Shown here piece after piece: positions 10,301-25,300 of a stretch of 64,000 nucleotides of DNA. This DNA is from Eopsaltria australis. Its lineage: Eukaryota > Chordata > Aves > Passeriformes > Petroicidae. Under the pieces are notes generated by a model. The model saw only the letters and a list, made by a program, of their open reading frames with translations, had not been told where the DNA came from and did not search any database. How positions within the stretch are numbered: position 1 is the first letter of the stretch; each line of letters opens with the position of its first letter. Location of the stretch: assembly GCA_034509425.1 (NCBI GenBank), contig JAVTVJ010000375.1, positions 148,493-212,492 on the forward strand, written 5' to 3'. A program made the translations under genes and the position numbers.

Positions 10301-13300
10301 TTCTTTGCTAAGTGCTGGAAAAACTAAAACAAAGAACACAGGATTGAATTTCTAATTAGTAATGTAACAATGTTTTGAAACACAAGACAGGTGATAGAAT
10401 TTTTCTTTTGACATTATTATACACAGACACATATACCAAGAAGAAAATACATAATTATGTACAACTATTCCAAATTGACAAGAAAATTGTGTGAAAACTG
10501 AACAAATTATTATATTTATAAAGTAAACAGCCATAATAAAAAATGTATCCTGTGATAATATGACTAACCAGAAGATTCCTTTTTCTTGTCCAGGCGAAGA
10601 TGTGCTCTAACTTGTCCTGGTTCACATCCATCACAAGTATCACTGCCGGGGTGAATATGAAAAGAAAGCACAGTTTCGCCAATCTTCACCTCATCTCCAT
10701 GCTCCAGGATGTAGGGATCACACTTCGTTTTAGGCTACAGAAAAGGAAAGTTTTGGCAGCAAAGTTAATTACTCATGAAGGACATGAACTCTATTTCATG
10801 CACACTGCTTACAACTCAGTAGCTCAGTTTGGTCTCACAAATGTAGGCAACTGTTCAACTACAGTGGGTATTTCACTCCAGCAACTGCAACAGTAGTGGA
10901 TTTTTCCTAGTATAACCAAACATTAAATACTCAAAGTGGTTCTGAAATCAGAAGGGAACTACAGCAGGCATTAATGTGTGAAAAAAGACATAAAATGGCA
11001 TTGTGATTTGCTGTAACATATTTAAAATGACCACAAGATTAGTTTTCTGCAATGTGTAGAGCACTAAAACAGTAGGTACTCACCTGGAGAATCTGATTTC
11101 CATTAACAACTGTTCCATTCTGACTGCCTTGATCCACAAGGACATAATTTTGCAAATCGTGGTCAAAATATACTTCTGCATGAAACTGACAAAGAGAAGC
11201 GTAAGTTAAATGTTCTTGTTAAGTGAATATTTCACAATTTAAATGTTATTTTAAGGTAAGATTTCAGAATATATTTTGAGACCTTTAAAATGAGTGGCTC
11301 TGGTACTCTTAAGTTAATAAGAGTATTTCACATCTTATGATTTCATTCTTGTGAAATATAAATGAATGGGCCACAACAGCATGAGCTAACTTATACATTT
11401 AATAATGTAACTATTTTGTTCGTAACCTGATTCAGTACTGGACAACTATATTCTACCAATGTGGCAAGTATGCTTTACTTAAAGAACAGCAATATTCAGT
11501 AATATAGCCTTTTTAACTGCTCTTCCAAATAACAGGCTTTTTGCTCTTAAGGTATTTTATAGCACTCTCATTTAAAAAGAGATCCCATTCTGCTTCCATT
11601 TACTTGGTCTTTCATATCTGAAATAACTCCCTAAATGCCATGCTTTTGTAACTTGCACACAATTCACCTTCTCCTGCATCTTCATACTTATGACACAATC
11701 AGTACCAATCTTTTGCTGTTTCTTTTATCTCCTTTCTGATATTGAGACTGACGTTTTTTTTGGTCTTGTTACAGTTCTGTATAGGTATTGCTCCCAAGCC
11801 CACACAGACCAGAGAAAGCGCAACTCCTGTCCAAATTAATAAAGATATGCACTACTTCCTAAAAAAGGCCACTGAACAAATCAATGCACCAACTTCTCCA
11901 ACCTACTAGAACTTCCAGTAAAAGCAGTGAGTCTAGAAAAGTGTTTCAAATTTGACAATTTAGAGCAATTGTAGTTGCTGCTTTCAGAAAAAAAAAATCC
12001 GAAGATTGGCTAGCATTTCTTATGAAATGTAATACTTGAGGAATACTTCCATAGTGATGGAGATGGACTAGTTCATTCAATAGATGTTTTATTTTCTACT
12101 TCTGCTTTACTGAATAGAACTAAAACTTCTAAAGAGACTAAATCTGCAGGGTGTAGTATTTCTTTAAAATCTCACTTTCCACTCAAGAAAAGCAAACACC
12201 AAAGTTGACCACAGCTAAAAAGTAAGAACAGTGAGGAAAAAAAACTAGTACACAACTTTTTGTTTCTGCAGGTATGTAATTTATCTTTTCACCTTTGACT
12301 CCTTATCTGAAAAGTGAAGTAACTTCTTATATAAACCGTCAGTACCTGTGAAGTACTAAACTAGTAACATTACATAAAAATAAAAGCCTTTTGGCTTCTT
12401 TATTTGCCCAGTTTCAAACACCTATCTGGAAAAGTTATAAATAGCAGGGAAATATTTACTCCGGAAATTATTCAGTATTAAATACAGCAGCTGATTAATG
12501 AGAACTATAATTTAACATAGACATAGTAAAGTGTGTTTCATGAGATACTTGCATTTACAGATTTTTCAGCAAACTTTTTGTTTGGATGACACAACTTTGT
12601 CAATCTACAGTTTTCTTTTATTACGAGTGCTGTATTTACTGTCTGTTCAAGTATTTACCAAAACAGAGCACAGAATTTATAACAAAAATTTCCATTCAAT
12701 CTACCATTGAAAGGAATTCTGTTTATTTTTCATACTCCCTCAACATCATTTCCACAGTTACTTGAAGAAAAATAACTGGTATTATTTATTTATTGCAATA
12801 CTTGGTGAAGAAATTCTTACCATCTGACATCAAAATTTTATATACCATTAGTACCTAACAGGGTTTTTCCTCAGGTTCCATAACTATGAAATTAAAGACT
12901 CAAAGACTTTGAAAACACACTGTTGTGTTAAGTTCCCATTCAGTAAAATACTGTGTGTTTTCCTTTTTTCTAAGTTCAGGTCTGGATAAATCCGTATCTC
13001 ATTCCAAAAGTTCTTTCAAACAATTAACACGATGTTCCAAATTTAAAGTCATAAAATCTAAAGCTTCATTCATACATTTATGTCTTCTGATCTACCTTTC
13101 AGCAGACATGAACAAGAGTTACCTTACTGACTCCAACTTCAGGAATCTGAAGTGTGTGTCCAACATCTTTTTCTCTGGAAAGGAAAAGTTGATATACAAA
13201 TTACAACGAAGTAGAAATAGGTCTTAAAAGTGGCTTATAAAAGGTATATTGCAGTTGAATTGTAATATCATATCTCTCTTCTAAGCTATTAGGAATTTTT

Positions 13301-16300
13301 ACAGATACAAAACATTGTGTTGCTATATACGCAATGTAAAGACTTGCTTCAGGTCCCTTCTGCCATTTGTATAAATGATCAAAAGGTACCATTAAATTCT
13401 TATCTATAAATCTGATATTTCCATCTGAACTGTCATGCAACGCCTTTAAATAATAGTCTGAACTCTGCACCCTTCCGGCTCTTCAGTGTATCTTGGCATC
13501 TGTCTTCAATGGTGAAGCTGAACTCCTGGTCACATTAGGCAGGTAATACAAGTAAAGAATGAGTAATCTGTACAGGATGGGTTTTAGTTTGCTTGCATTT
13601 TTTGTTATCAAAACAGTTCAGCAGGAAGAAGGGATTTGTGTATTAGAATATTATACTAAGGGATTAAGAAGCAATGCAGCTAGTAAAAGACCTATATGCA
13701 AATTCAAAGTAGAGTTGTCTGTTGATCTTCACATACATGGACTCAACCTTTAAAAGCAAATCAAAACACATCTATCAGCATTAGATAGAAACAACCAGGA
13801 CAAGGTTTTCAGTAAGCATGGAAGAAAGCTTTACATCATCGTTAAATTCATCATCCGCAGGTTTAGAACTGTAAGAATGCATACAGTCTAGCACAAACCA
13901 GATTATCTAAAGCCAATGAACAAACCCTACTGAAATTTGAATGTGTGAGGAAGTTGACAATATGCTTCCTAGTGATCCTGAATTTCTGAAGGGTGTTCTT
14001 CCATTTATGAAAAAAATGTACTTCAGTGGCCTGGAACAAAATTTACTTACTTTCTCGGAAACAAGTTTTGAAAGAAGGGCTTGCAGCTATGCTGCCACTG
14101 GGGCTCAGTCACAACATCAAATTATCACCAACAAATTTTCAGGTCTGCTGAGCTGCAGTAACTGTGTATGCTGTTACATTATCATGACAACATGTTGCTG
14201 TGGTGGCTTGACTTGAATTTCTTACTGTGGACTAACCAAACTCAGAGTACCTCACAACTGCTGCAGGCTAGGAAGACAAGCATGAAGAGTAGAGACAAGT
14301 AATCCTAAATGCTTTTCACAGCTCTCAAAGCGAGGTAGTTTCAGATACATATACAAAAAATTTAATTCAGTTTTACCTTCCAATTGTAGCAGGTTTCACA
14401 GCAGTGATAATATAAAGTGACCCAGTCTGTAGAACTGGTGATCTTATTACAATTACTCTGATACAAGGAGGCCAGATCTTTTCTTCATCTATAATTATAC
14501 AGAAAAAAACCATCACCACCAACAAATTACAGTTTACAGTCCATAGTTTTCAAAAAACTGAAAAATATTCAGCCACTACCTGGCTGAATATACACAACTT
14601 TAATAAAAAGAAATGTGTAATAACATCTGAGAGAAAACTTTGATGAGATTACTGTTTCAAAGGCTTTCTGACTGCATACGAAAGTATTACAAATGTTTTC
14701 CTAATTTTGGTTATTTACATGTGGAGAACTCTTTAGTTACAGCAGTAAAATATATATACATTCACAAAATTTACTACTATATTCTAAATTTATGGATCAT
14801 TAATTGTAACAGATTAGAAAACAATTTTACTTTGAGAAAATGCAACACCTCCTTGTTCACCACATCATAGACCTACTCCGTATCAAATTTTATATCTGAC
14901 AATTTCTATGTCCAATGTATTTTTACTAGTTTTTTCTCTTAGGAGCACTTATCAACATTGCTAAGAAGAGGTAATAGACAGAGCCTACAGATGCATATGC
15001 TTTTTAGCCTAATTATCCATTAATATACTATATTCTAACAGCTGTATGAATTCTGTACTTGGATGTACATTTGTAGAAACAGTCTCCAAAGACCTCAGCT
15101 AGGAGCAGACATAAATGAGAAGACACTACCTTAAAAGGTGCTAGAGGAAGAGAAACTATCCCCAGTTATTATTACTTCAGCATTACTGCAAAGATGGATA
15201 TTAAGAAAAGACCATTTAGTCTGAAAGCCTGATGGTAGCAAGCACATTTTGGTTAACATTAATCACCTAGAATCTGAGTAGTTAAGTAAAGTAATGAAAA
15301 CATAAGAAATAAACTGACCATAAACTGTGAGCAGGGCACAGGCTACAATACAGTTTTCTATAGGTTGTATTTCATTCTGTGATTTGGAATATCCTTTGCA
15401 CATACACAATTCCCAGTGGCTGCATCAAGCTTTTCACAAGTTCCCTTAATTTTTTTGTTTCTTAAGGACCTAGTAGAATGCTTTGGTATAAAACACTGTA
15501 CAGGTTTCCTGTCTATATGCATTTCTTACAAGTTGCCATTGGAATACACACAAAATAGGATTTCCACTAGTACTGACAACTCCATGTTGCTTTTCACCAC
15601 AGCAGACCCATCTTGCATTCAATTGTACATGAGGGTTTACAAACAGTATCAGAAATACTGTATATTAATTTAAGAGAGTTAATACACAGAAGTACTGTGA
15701 ATTACTGGTCTAGAACCCCTTTTTTAGCAGCAAGGTTACTTTTCTTCTTTCACTTTCCTTATCAAACCAAATTTTTGCAATCCCTGAGGTTTCTACACAA
15801 GCACAGGTGTTATATGCAGTAACAGCTTTTCTAAAAACACTACTACTTACTTTTGTGCAAATGAAGAGAGGGAAAGAAATGCTGGTAACATATAGCACTT
15901 TTTCAAAGTGTCTCAACTCATATGCTTTTATATTTTTTTTTTAAACTATCCAAACTGATTTTTTTAACAGGCTCCTGGAAAAATACAGTAATACCATATA
16001 TAATCCACAATAATTCACCTTCATTTTCTGAGTACTCTGAATCACCAGTTTCTTCACTTGTTAATTCCTCCTCACTGTAGGTTTCACACTCAGAATCTGT
16101 AATTTCACCTTCCTCTGGTTCACTCTCTGTGTCTGCTGTTCTACTGTCATCTGTATACGCTGCAGCATCTGGTGCACTTCTGCGCAAATGTGAACTTATA
16201 CTGTCTGTAGAAACGGATTCTTTGGCTGTTAGACTGTTTCGTGGTTTTGTGTCCATTTTAGTCTTCTTTCTTACATTTGGAGACTCATCTTCTTCAGTGG

Positions 16301-19300
16301 AACTTACTTGCTCAGTGGTGGAAAAGCAATTCAGACTGTTAGATGATTTCTGCTCTTCTGTGTCCAAATCCTGGAGGGGAGTTATACAATGTTACAGTCT
16401 TTACAGATTGAGCTTTTCTAAAGAATGCTAGTAGCCTGGAAGTAAATTCTTCTTAGGAAGAATAATTTTTAGAACTATTGAGAAATAGTTTAATTTCTAG
16501 AAAGTTTTACACATGCAGTCAGCAGAACTTTTACATTTCAGTAAAAATACTTTTACATCCTATTAGATGTGACTGAGACCATCTTCTATTTGGGAAAGTG
16601 TGACTGCCCTCCTGCTCTAAACTTCACTTACTCCTCTTCTAAACGTCACTCTTTTCTCTCTCTTTAGAAATGTTTAGAAACTTTAGAATCCTGTCCTCAT
16701 TTTCAAACTTGTACAACATCACTCTGAATATTTTCCTATTTCACTTTTATGACACTCACTTCTGTCCCTCTCTTATTCAATTCTTGTAACTTGCTTAGAA
16801 GGTCTTTAATTGATCTTCATTGTATCTTCCTCCTGTTTTCGTCTTTTTAATTACCAAGAGTCCAGAATATCTGGAATGCCCACTCATGCTTTAACTATAG
16901 ACTTGTTCTTCCTCCTTTCAAAACCACATCTTTAACAGAGCCTTTAATCAAGACAGCAGATAGAGAGTATAAGCTTAACTTATGCTATGTGAAACAGTTC
17001 TACTATAAATCCGTTTTCTACTGCAAAATATTTCTCCATTTCTCTCCTGAATATCAGACAGATTGGATCATTACAGGTTCTTCCATTTGCACTTATTTCA
17101 TGACCAGAAATAAAAAAACCCAAAATTTTTAAACTGAGAAATCTAAAGTTTCATATAATTTTCCCAGAGTACCTCAAAAATATAATTCTCAATCTAGTAG
17201 CTTGACAACTATCTTAAAAAAAAAGAGAAGGAAAAAAAAAAGGAAAAAAGAACAGAAGTGGCTTTAAAAGATAAATAAAATCTGAGATTAAATTATGTGT
17301 TATTTTGAGTTGAGAGTAAATGCATTCAATTGCCTTGAATTGTATCAAGTACTGCAACACAACAGGTAAAAAATACATCCTTGACTTTTTTCCATGTGTT
17401 TCCATTTCAAGATACGTGAAATAATGTGAATGCTAACATCATGGAAATTAAAGCACTTTCAGAACTGTAAAAATGCATCAGTGGTACAGACTAAGACAAT
17501 CACAAGAATTTATCTCAGCTGTTAAAATAGGACAGTGTACTTTTGAAACACCTTCAGTAAGACATCAAGTTTTCTGGTAAAACTAGCTCTTTTTAAAAAG
17601 GTTTTCACTGAAAGACTATGGGTTTGTTCAGGGTTTCTCTATAATGCACTAGCTCTCTTCCCTGAATCCTCTAAGTCCCTGAATAGAAAGGAACAGGATA
17701 GCAAGGTCATTGTGTAATGCTGTTTATTTTAAACAAAAAGTGTAGTAATCCTGCCAAATCCTGTGGTTTGGATTTGTGCTGAAGATGTGGTTGATAATAC
17801 AGAGATTTTTTTAAAATTTATTGCTGAGCAGTGCTTACACAAGCCAAGGCCTCTTCTGCTTCTTGCACCACTCCACCAGCTAGGAGACTAGGAATGCACA
17901 AGGAGTTGGAAGCAAGACACAACCTGTATAGCTGATCCCAACTGTCCAGAGGGTATCCCATACCATATGGCATCATGTTTACCAATAAACACTGGGGAAG
18001 GGATAAGGAAACAGGATGGATGTTGAGAGTCTGGCCTTTGTCACCATTTCCAGTGCTGGAGCCCTGCTTTCCTGGGGATGGCTGAACACTTACCTGCCCA
18101 GGCAGGGAAGCAGTGAATCAATTTCTTGTTTTTTCTTTTGCTTGCGCATGTGGCTGTTATCGCAACCCCGAAGTTTTCTCACTCCTATCCTTCCAATCCT
18201 CTCCCCAGTCCTGCTGCTGCTGGTGGAGTTAGTGAGTAGCTGCCTGGGGTTCAGTTGCTGGCTGGGGTTAAACCACAGCTGACCACCAGTACTAACTCAG
18301 AACACGTGCAGCATGAATTGAAGTCTAACTGTGCAAACAGCACCTAATGCCTTGCCTCCATAGGCATTGCTTAAAAAACAGGGACCGGCAGTAAGCACAA
18401 CATTCGGTAAATATTACCCTGAACAATGCACTAAATCCTAGCAATGCACCTAATTTCTCAATGACTAACTAACTCCTCATCCCAAACTCATGCCACAAGA
18501 CACAAAGTATGCAAGTAGATGCTCATTATAACCATTTTTTACACCATGATATCAGGTACGTACATTTTTCCATTGCTGCTTTGCCCAATACATCTAAATA
18601 GTAGACTGACACCAACAGTCATGAGTTAGACATGGACTAATTCAATGTGATCCAGGTTTGAAAAACTTTCTACCTACTGGGTATTAGATCCCACACAATC
18701 TCTGGGATTTTTCTCAGCTGAAGCTGAGAGGTGAGATCAATGTAATAGATAATAAACTATTTTTTAACTACAGAGTTCAGCTGGTTCATATTTCTGCATC
18801 CCTGACAAAGTCAGCACTTTGAAATCAGGATTTTTATGTATCCCATGAGGACTAATCTTATAATAATAACAAATCATGCTGATGTGAGTGGAATTGATGC
18901 TTTTACCTTATAAAGGATATGCCACAAACTACTGATTACAATGACCTCTTGAAATGCAGACTGTCCTACTTAGAAAATATGTTATTATCATTGTCACTGA
19001 ACTGTTTTTAATGAAAAAGTCAAAGTATTTCAAGCACTTAACTATACTTTTTGCTTTACTGTTGCAGAGCAAGACATTTTGTCTTTCAAAACTTCAATTC
19101 TTCTGTACTATGGCTGACCAACACCCACATTCGTGCAATTCTTCAGCATGCCCATAAATTGGAACTTACTATTGTGAGCACAGTTAGCTCAATTCTAAAC
19201 TGTTTAAACTATTTTTTTCTAAATCTATTTTATACAAAACATAGAAATATAGACAAATACAAGTTCTCAATATGTAGCCTGTTTCTTGGTTTGCTAGAAG

Positions 19301-22300
19301 TTCAGTAGGTGATTTAACAGAATCATGGGTTCTCAGCACTTCTACAGGACTGAATAGTACACCTTTAGCATTGACTCTCTCAATTTGACATCTGAAATTC
19401 AATGTTTTACTAAAGAAACATTTTCAAACACTTAAAAATAGCTCTTTCACTCAAATGACTAAGCTTTCATGTGCTAAAATCATTCCACAAGTACTTCAAT
19501 TACTCTCATCCACCCTACAAAATGATCAATTTTCCAGTGCAAAAAATGTAATTAAATGCCAGAAAAAAGGCTCCTCCTACAGCATATAGGAACCATTTTA
19601 TACACTGGTGGACAGCTCTGAAGTAAATAACCTTACCTAAAGATGAGTAGTTTCTTTAGTGCAGACCCTTTTTGTTACACAGGGATGCTAAATACTTCTC
19701 TTCCCAAATTTTCTAGAATGCCATCAAAGTTTTCTTCAGATGTTACTTACACAGTATCTAAAATCTATTTCAAAGCTACTTTGCAGGTGAACCGATTTTG
19801 ATTAAATAGCTTAAAAAATTTATTAAATCCTTTAGGAAAAAATGTATCTAAACATCACTTACTAGGTATTATTTTTTCTTTAATAAAAATATCAAGGTTA
19901 AAGGTAAACGTCCATGGACTAATGTGTGTTTGTTGTCTCAATTCTACCAGAAGCTACCAATCCAGAAGAAGAAATCTTCAGATTAGCCATGGTTTCTGTC
20001 AACTGATGTACCTAAAGATGGGATGAATACCAGCAAAAAGTAAACTACATGTGATAAAAAAATAAAAATCACTGCTTCAAGAATTCTATAGGAAATACTA
20101 CTAAAACCACCTTATCTTTCCTACAGAAGTAGCTATGATGCATCTATAATGGAAAAGGATATGGCAGAAGTTAATTTTGAGTACCATACTGAAATAAAAT
20201 TTACTAGGTGGTAGTTTGAAAATAAAAAATTTTAAATTCAAAAACAGTTTATGGAAAAAACCAATATGTGTCAGACCTTCCTTCTAAATTTTGCCATGCA
20301 TTTCTAACAGCCCCAATGCAGGAAGTAGAACTGCAGGATCACTACTGCACACAGTCTATTCTCCAAACTGTATGGAAGCCCTGGATCCTGATACTGGGCC
20401 AGGGATCCTCTTATCACTTGTATCACCTTTTTCTTTTTAAACTTTTCCATATTTACTTATTCAAACTTTTTTCTTGTACAGAAGAAAATACCATGTTTTC
20501 TGTCCCACCGTTTTTCTGACCCACCCTTACAAAAAGATACCAGAACTAAACAGTATGTCTGAAAGTTTCAAGGTATTCTACCTATCTTTTTACACGACCT
20601 ACACAGAAGCTATTACTTCATCCTGGCAAAAAAAATAAAAAACAACAAAAAAAAAAATTAAAAAAAAATTGTGCAAGCAAGTAGAGACAGCATACTTTGT
20701 TTCACAAGTCAAAAGAAAACTGTCTGTAATATAATTTCAGTTTGTGACTAAAAAAAAAAAGGATGTCTTTAAGGAAAGTTCTTGTATAAATTAGGAACAT
20801 TCCCCACGTGATAGTAACCAGATGATTTCCCCTCCACTGTTTTTTTACAATTAGAAGTACATTCATTTTAGCAGACACTTTTGAGTATTTTCTTGTTTGA
20901 TTATTCAGCTTGTTGAAAATGCAATACTCTATTAATATATCAATTTTATCCTTTACATTCTCAGAATTATACTGGGTTTTCTTTACGAATGCTACAATAT
21001 TTGTGGACAACTCACTTGCCATTTCTGTAGTGTTAAGCACCCTAATTTCCTACTTACAAATAAATACTATATGTAAGATAGCTGAGTACATGAACTTCTT
21101 CACAATAGCTAGAAACTAAACCACAAAAAAAACCACTCCTGTGACCAGAAACAGAAAGTTAATGGATTGTTTCAGTTACAATATTTTTTAAACAAAAAAG
21201 GTATTAACTCTGGTTTAAATTAAGTCATTCAAAAATCATTGCTTACCAATACCATCTACCTAGAAATATATGCTTGACTACACACGTAGCTGCTTAACGT
21301 AAATTTCCTTATTTCTTGTATCTGGCAATTCTTAAGCAATACTAAGAATCTATCAATATTTGTTTACATTTATTCCTTTAACTGTCTTCCACTGCTTTAC
21401 ATGAATGTTCTTATAAACCACATCAGCTTCACCCAAGAGTTACAAAGTTCAGGGGGTGAACGATGTCTTTCCAGAACATGTCATTCTTAACAATAGCAGT
21501 CCACAGCCCAGGCATTAAACCAAAACCTTCTCCTACCTGTACCATCAGTAGAAAAAGAAAGGCAAGTAAAACCTTCTTTGGTCAAGAAGTGAGGCAATGT
21601 TGGGACCATTTTTCAGGCTAGCAGCACAATTTAATAATTGATTGGGAAAAGCAGTAATGAGGTACTAGTATTCAAAAGCATTGTCATAACTTTAACAATT
21701 TAAACAGCATTCAGGGAAAGAAAAGGGAGAAGGCTGGGCAGTAAGTCTGGAGAACAGCATTTCAATAGACAATGCTTCAACTACAAAGTCCTATTTAATA
21801 CCAGATGTTTTTAGTTTTAGTCTATCGTGAACCAATCAGTGCCTGTGCCAATACAAGACTAAACTGGACAACAGTTATACTGCCAAAAAATATCATGCAT
21901 CTATGCACTAGACTGTGCAGCTTACAAACAAATTTTTCAATTTTATAACAGAAAAATACAGTCTTTTATTCTAGCAAATATGCATCTTTTATATTAATGT
22001 AACATGGAATTTTAAGTGATTAATAACCACAGTACATAGAATAGAATAAAATAAGAAAGAATAAAAAAGAATAAGATGTTTTAACTCAGCTATGCTATCT
22101 ACATCAGTAAGGTACATTTTTCTTCTAAATCCAGCAGTGCATTTACAAAGAACTGCACTGACAAAAAGGCATTCTTTTATTTTTCAAGTTTCAAATGGAG
22201 AGTGTTCTATGTTTCACTTTGTAGTCTCCCTGATTTTGTTCAAAAAAATAAAGGCCATGATTACTTCTTTGACAAAGACCTTCACTCCTTGTTCTCAGAA

Positions 22301-25300
22301 GGAAAGATCTGTGCACTACAGTATACTTTAAATGTTTTTTCTGTTATCTTGCTGGTCAAACAAATTAATTTACAAATAAAGCAAAGTACTCAGTTCACCA
22401 TCAACAAAACACATGAGAAAAATATCGATGTTTACCTCCTACCTTGTGACTGTGGAAGTCTCACAGAAAAGACCTGTTAACATGACTATCTAAATTAAAA
22501 CATCGGTATAAAGTAAGCTAAAGAGAAACCTCTGCTCCTAATATAATCAGATTACAAAAGCAGACTGTGTTTGGATTCTAAAAAGTAGCCAACATTACTT
22601 GATAGGTCAGAGCTATATATGCCTTAAAACTTTTATAAACACTCTTGTTGGTTTAGGTAACAGTTCATGACAGAACTAAATTCAAGAGACTTCTTAATCA
22701 GTTCATGATTAAGACTTACTTCTACAAGTTTTTATGATTCTTTCCTGACACATGATGGATAAAGGTCTGTATTGACCAATAGCTTTTGAGAGTGGCAGAA
22801 TGCTAATTCAGTGTTTGCACAGAGCAGGCCCAGAACCTGGGTGCTGGTAAAACTGCACTTCCGTTGCATTAGCTCTCTTCTCTTTAAGTCTAAAGAATCA
22901 TTATGCTTATCACTGCTATGTATCTAGATCAAGCTTTCAAACGGAAGGGTTCAAGTGAAGTTTTCTCAAGGAGTAGAAATTCCTACATTAGCCACAATTT
23001 GTTTATAAAATGTGTAATCAGTCAACAACCACTATCCATTTAAACTAATTGCACTTTTTCTTAATGTAAAGTTTTCATTTTCAAATCTTTCAGGTGACCT
23101 CACTCCTGACAGATTTTTTTAACTGTGTACTGACATTATGTGACTATTATGTACAGGTACCTGGACAGTAACTTAATTATTTCAGATTTCAACCAATCTT
23201 CCTGTCTGAGGCTTACATAATGAAACTATGTAATGGTTAAAGCAATAGCTTTGAAGAATGCAAACCATGGAGAACTCAAACTAGAGAAATCAATATATTC
23301 AATTTTATTTTAAAATAATAGAACAAACTGGCAGAGTAGAACTCAACATCAGTAAGAATGTTCCTAACGTAAACACTTCCTGAGGTTTAATAGTTGCGTT
23401 AGTACTCCTTCATGTTTAGGAGTAAGTGATGTTTTTCAAGGCAGTCACTCTACACCACATGGTATGCTTTCTTAGCACTTAGAAAAATGCTGTAATTTAA
23501 AATACATATTAATTACAATGGGCATTAAGATGTACAGCTCATCCATACACTAACGACAATGAAAATAGAGTGACCAAGTAAAGTATCAACAGGAGAGCAT
23601 AATATGCAAAGAAACAGAACTTCAAAAACACCAATCCCAAATGATAACAGAGATGCAGTAAAAGGCCAATGGACTAAGTTCTGGAACACAGTCATGGAGA
23701 AAAGACTGGGTACGAGCGTATTTTCAAAATTTACATTTTTTTGATTCATAATATGAATCTGAAAAAAACCCAACCAAGCAAAAAACCAACACCAAATCAC
23801 AAGCCAAAATCTCAAAACCAAAACACTGCCGCTAACACTGAATTTCTGATGTAAATCCAGTCCACACAACACTGAAACCATTCTAGTGTGCCTGCTATTC
23901 AGAAAACTTCACTGATGCTCAGTTTTAAGGCTCCCTTACAGTTGGGTAGTAATAGAAAAATACTGAAAACACAAGGGGATCCAAGTTAAAAGTTTCATCC
24001 TTAATCACTCAGTGGGGAAGTTATTTGAACACTATCACACACACGTTAGGAACCTGCTGCATACAGTTTATAAGCACACATTCTCAGCATAAAACCAAGC
24101 CCCACAGCCCATAGGTTGTATCATGGACAAAAACACAACAGATTTTGCATTTTCCCTCTGTCAGTTCTGAAGTCACCTTATACTCATCTGCAGCAATCCA
24201 CTCTGGTTCTTTCCTCTTCTTTTTCCCCTTTTTATCCTTGGGGTGCTTAGTACCAGAGGCCTGGTAAGACTGCAGATCCACTCGTGAATGAAACTGGTAT
24301 CGGCCGCTTTCCACATCACAGTAGTAATAAATTCCAGTTGCTGGGTCATAATACAGCTGGTTTTCCTTTATGAGAAATGAAGAACCATTGTATCATCACT
24401 TCAATAAATATATTGTTCAAAGAAATATCTGATTAAATAATAAAGAATCACATTTGAAGTTTGATAAAATGAAAGAACTGTGCTGGCCTGGATGGCTATC
24501 AGATGCCCATCCAACCACTTTGTCAATTCACCTCCTCAACCAGACTGGGAACGAAAATAAGATGAAAAGTTAATGTCAAGACAGAGAGGTCACTATCATG
24601 GGCAAGCCAGATTCGACTTGGAAATAGCTAAAACACAGCTGGATGATAAGGATCAAATTAAAAACACCTCTCCTAGTCTTTTTTTCACAAGCTCAACTGT
24701 ACCATTTAACTCCTAGCTCGTCTCCCTGTCTTCCCCCACCAGAGTGGTGCAGGGAAATGAGGAGTAGAGGGGCTGAGAACAATTCATGCGAAGTCCCTCT
24801 CTGCTGCTACTTCTTCCCTGCCCAGCATGGGACCTTCAAGAACTGCTTCAAGTATGGGTCCTCCACAGGCCACAGCTCCTACCAGGGAGACCTGCTCTGA
24901 GCTCTGGCATGGGCTCTCCACAGGTCAGTTCCCTTAAGGAGCTGCTTCTTTGTGGGATCCTCCATGGACTGTAGTGTGAGCAGCTTCAGCATGGTCTCCT
25001 CTATGGATTGCAGGAAATTGCCTGCTCTTGTGCCTGGAGAACCTCCTCCTGTCCTGTTCCCTCTTCTTTGCCCCTGGTCCTCACAGGGTTACTTTTCATA
25101 CCTCCCATACAGATTCCACTGTGACATTTCTTAGACTGGTTTCAGAGAGGCACCACTAGCTTCACAAAAGGCTGTGCTGTGCCCTGCAGTGGAACCAGCC
25201 ATGTCCAGGCAGCCCCTGGCCTCCTCCCACAGAGGTTACCACTGCAGCCCCTGGCCCCATCATCAAAATTTTGCCAGTAAACACAATACAAGAACATTTC

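Noticed and set aside
15918..16018. Extension of the acidic AGGF1 exon past 16019
   Set aside because: A GTGAAT donor at 16018 gives the correct phase to the FHA exon; the continuation is intron.
23525..23881. 118-codon Trp/Phe-rich frame on the - strand
   Set aside because: It lies in AGGF1 intron 5, has no membrane-protein family match I recognise and no splice or promoter support.
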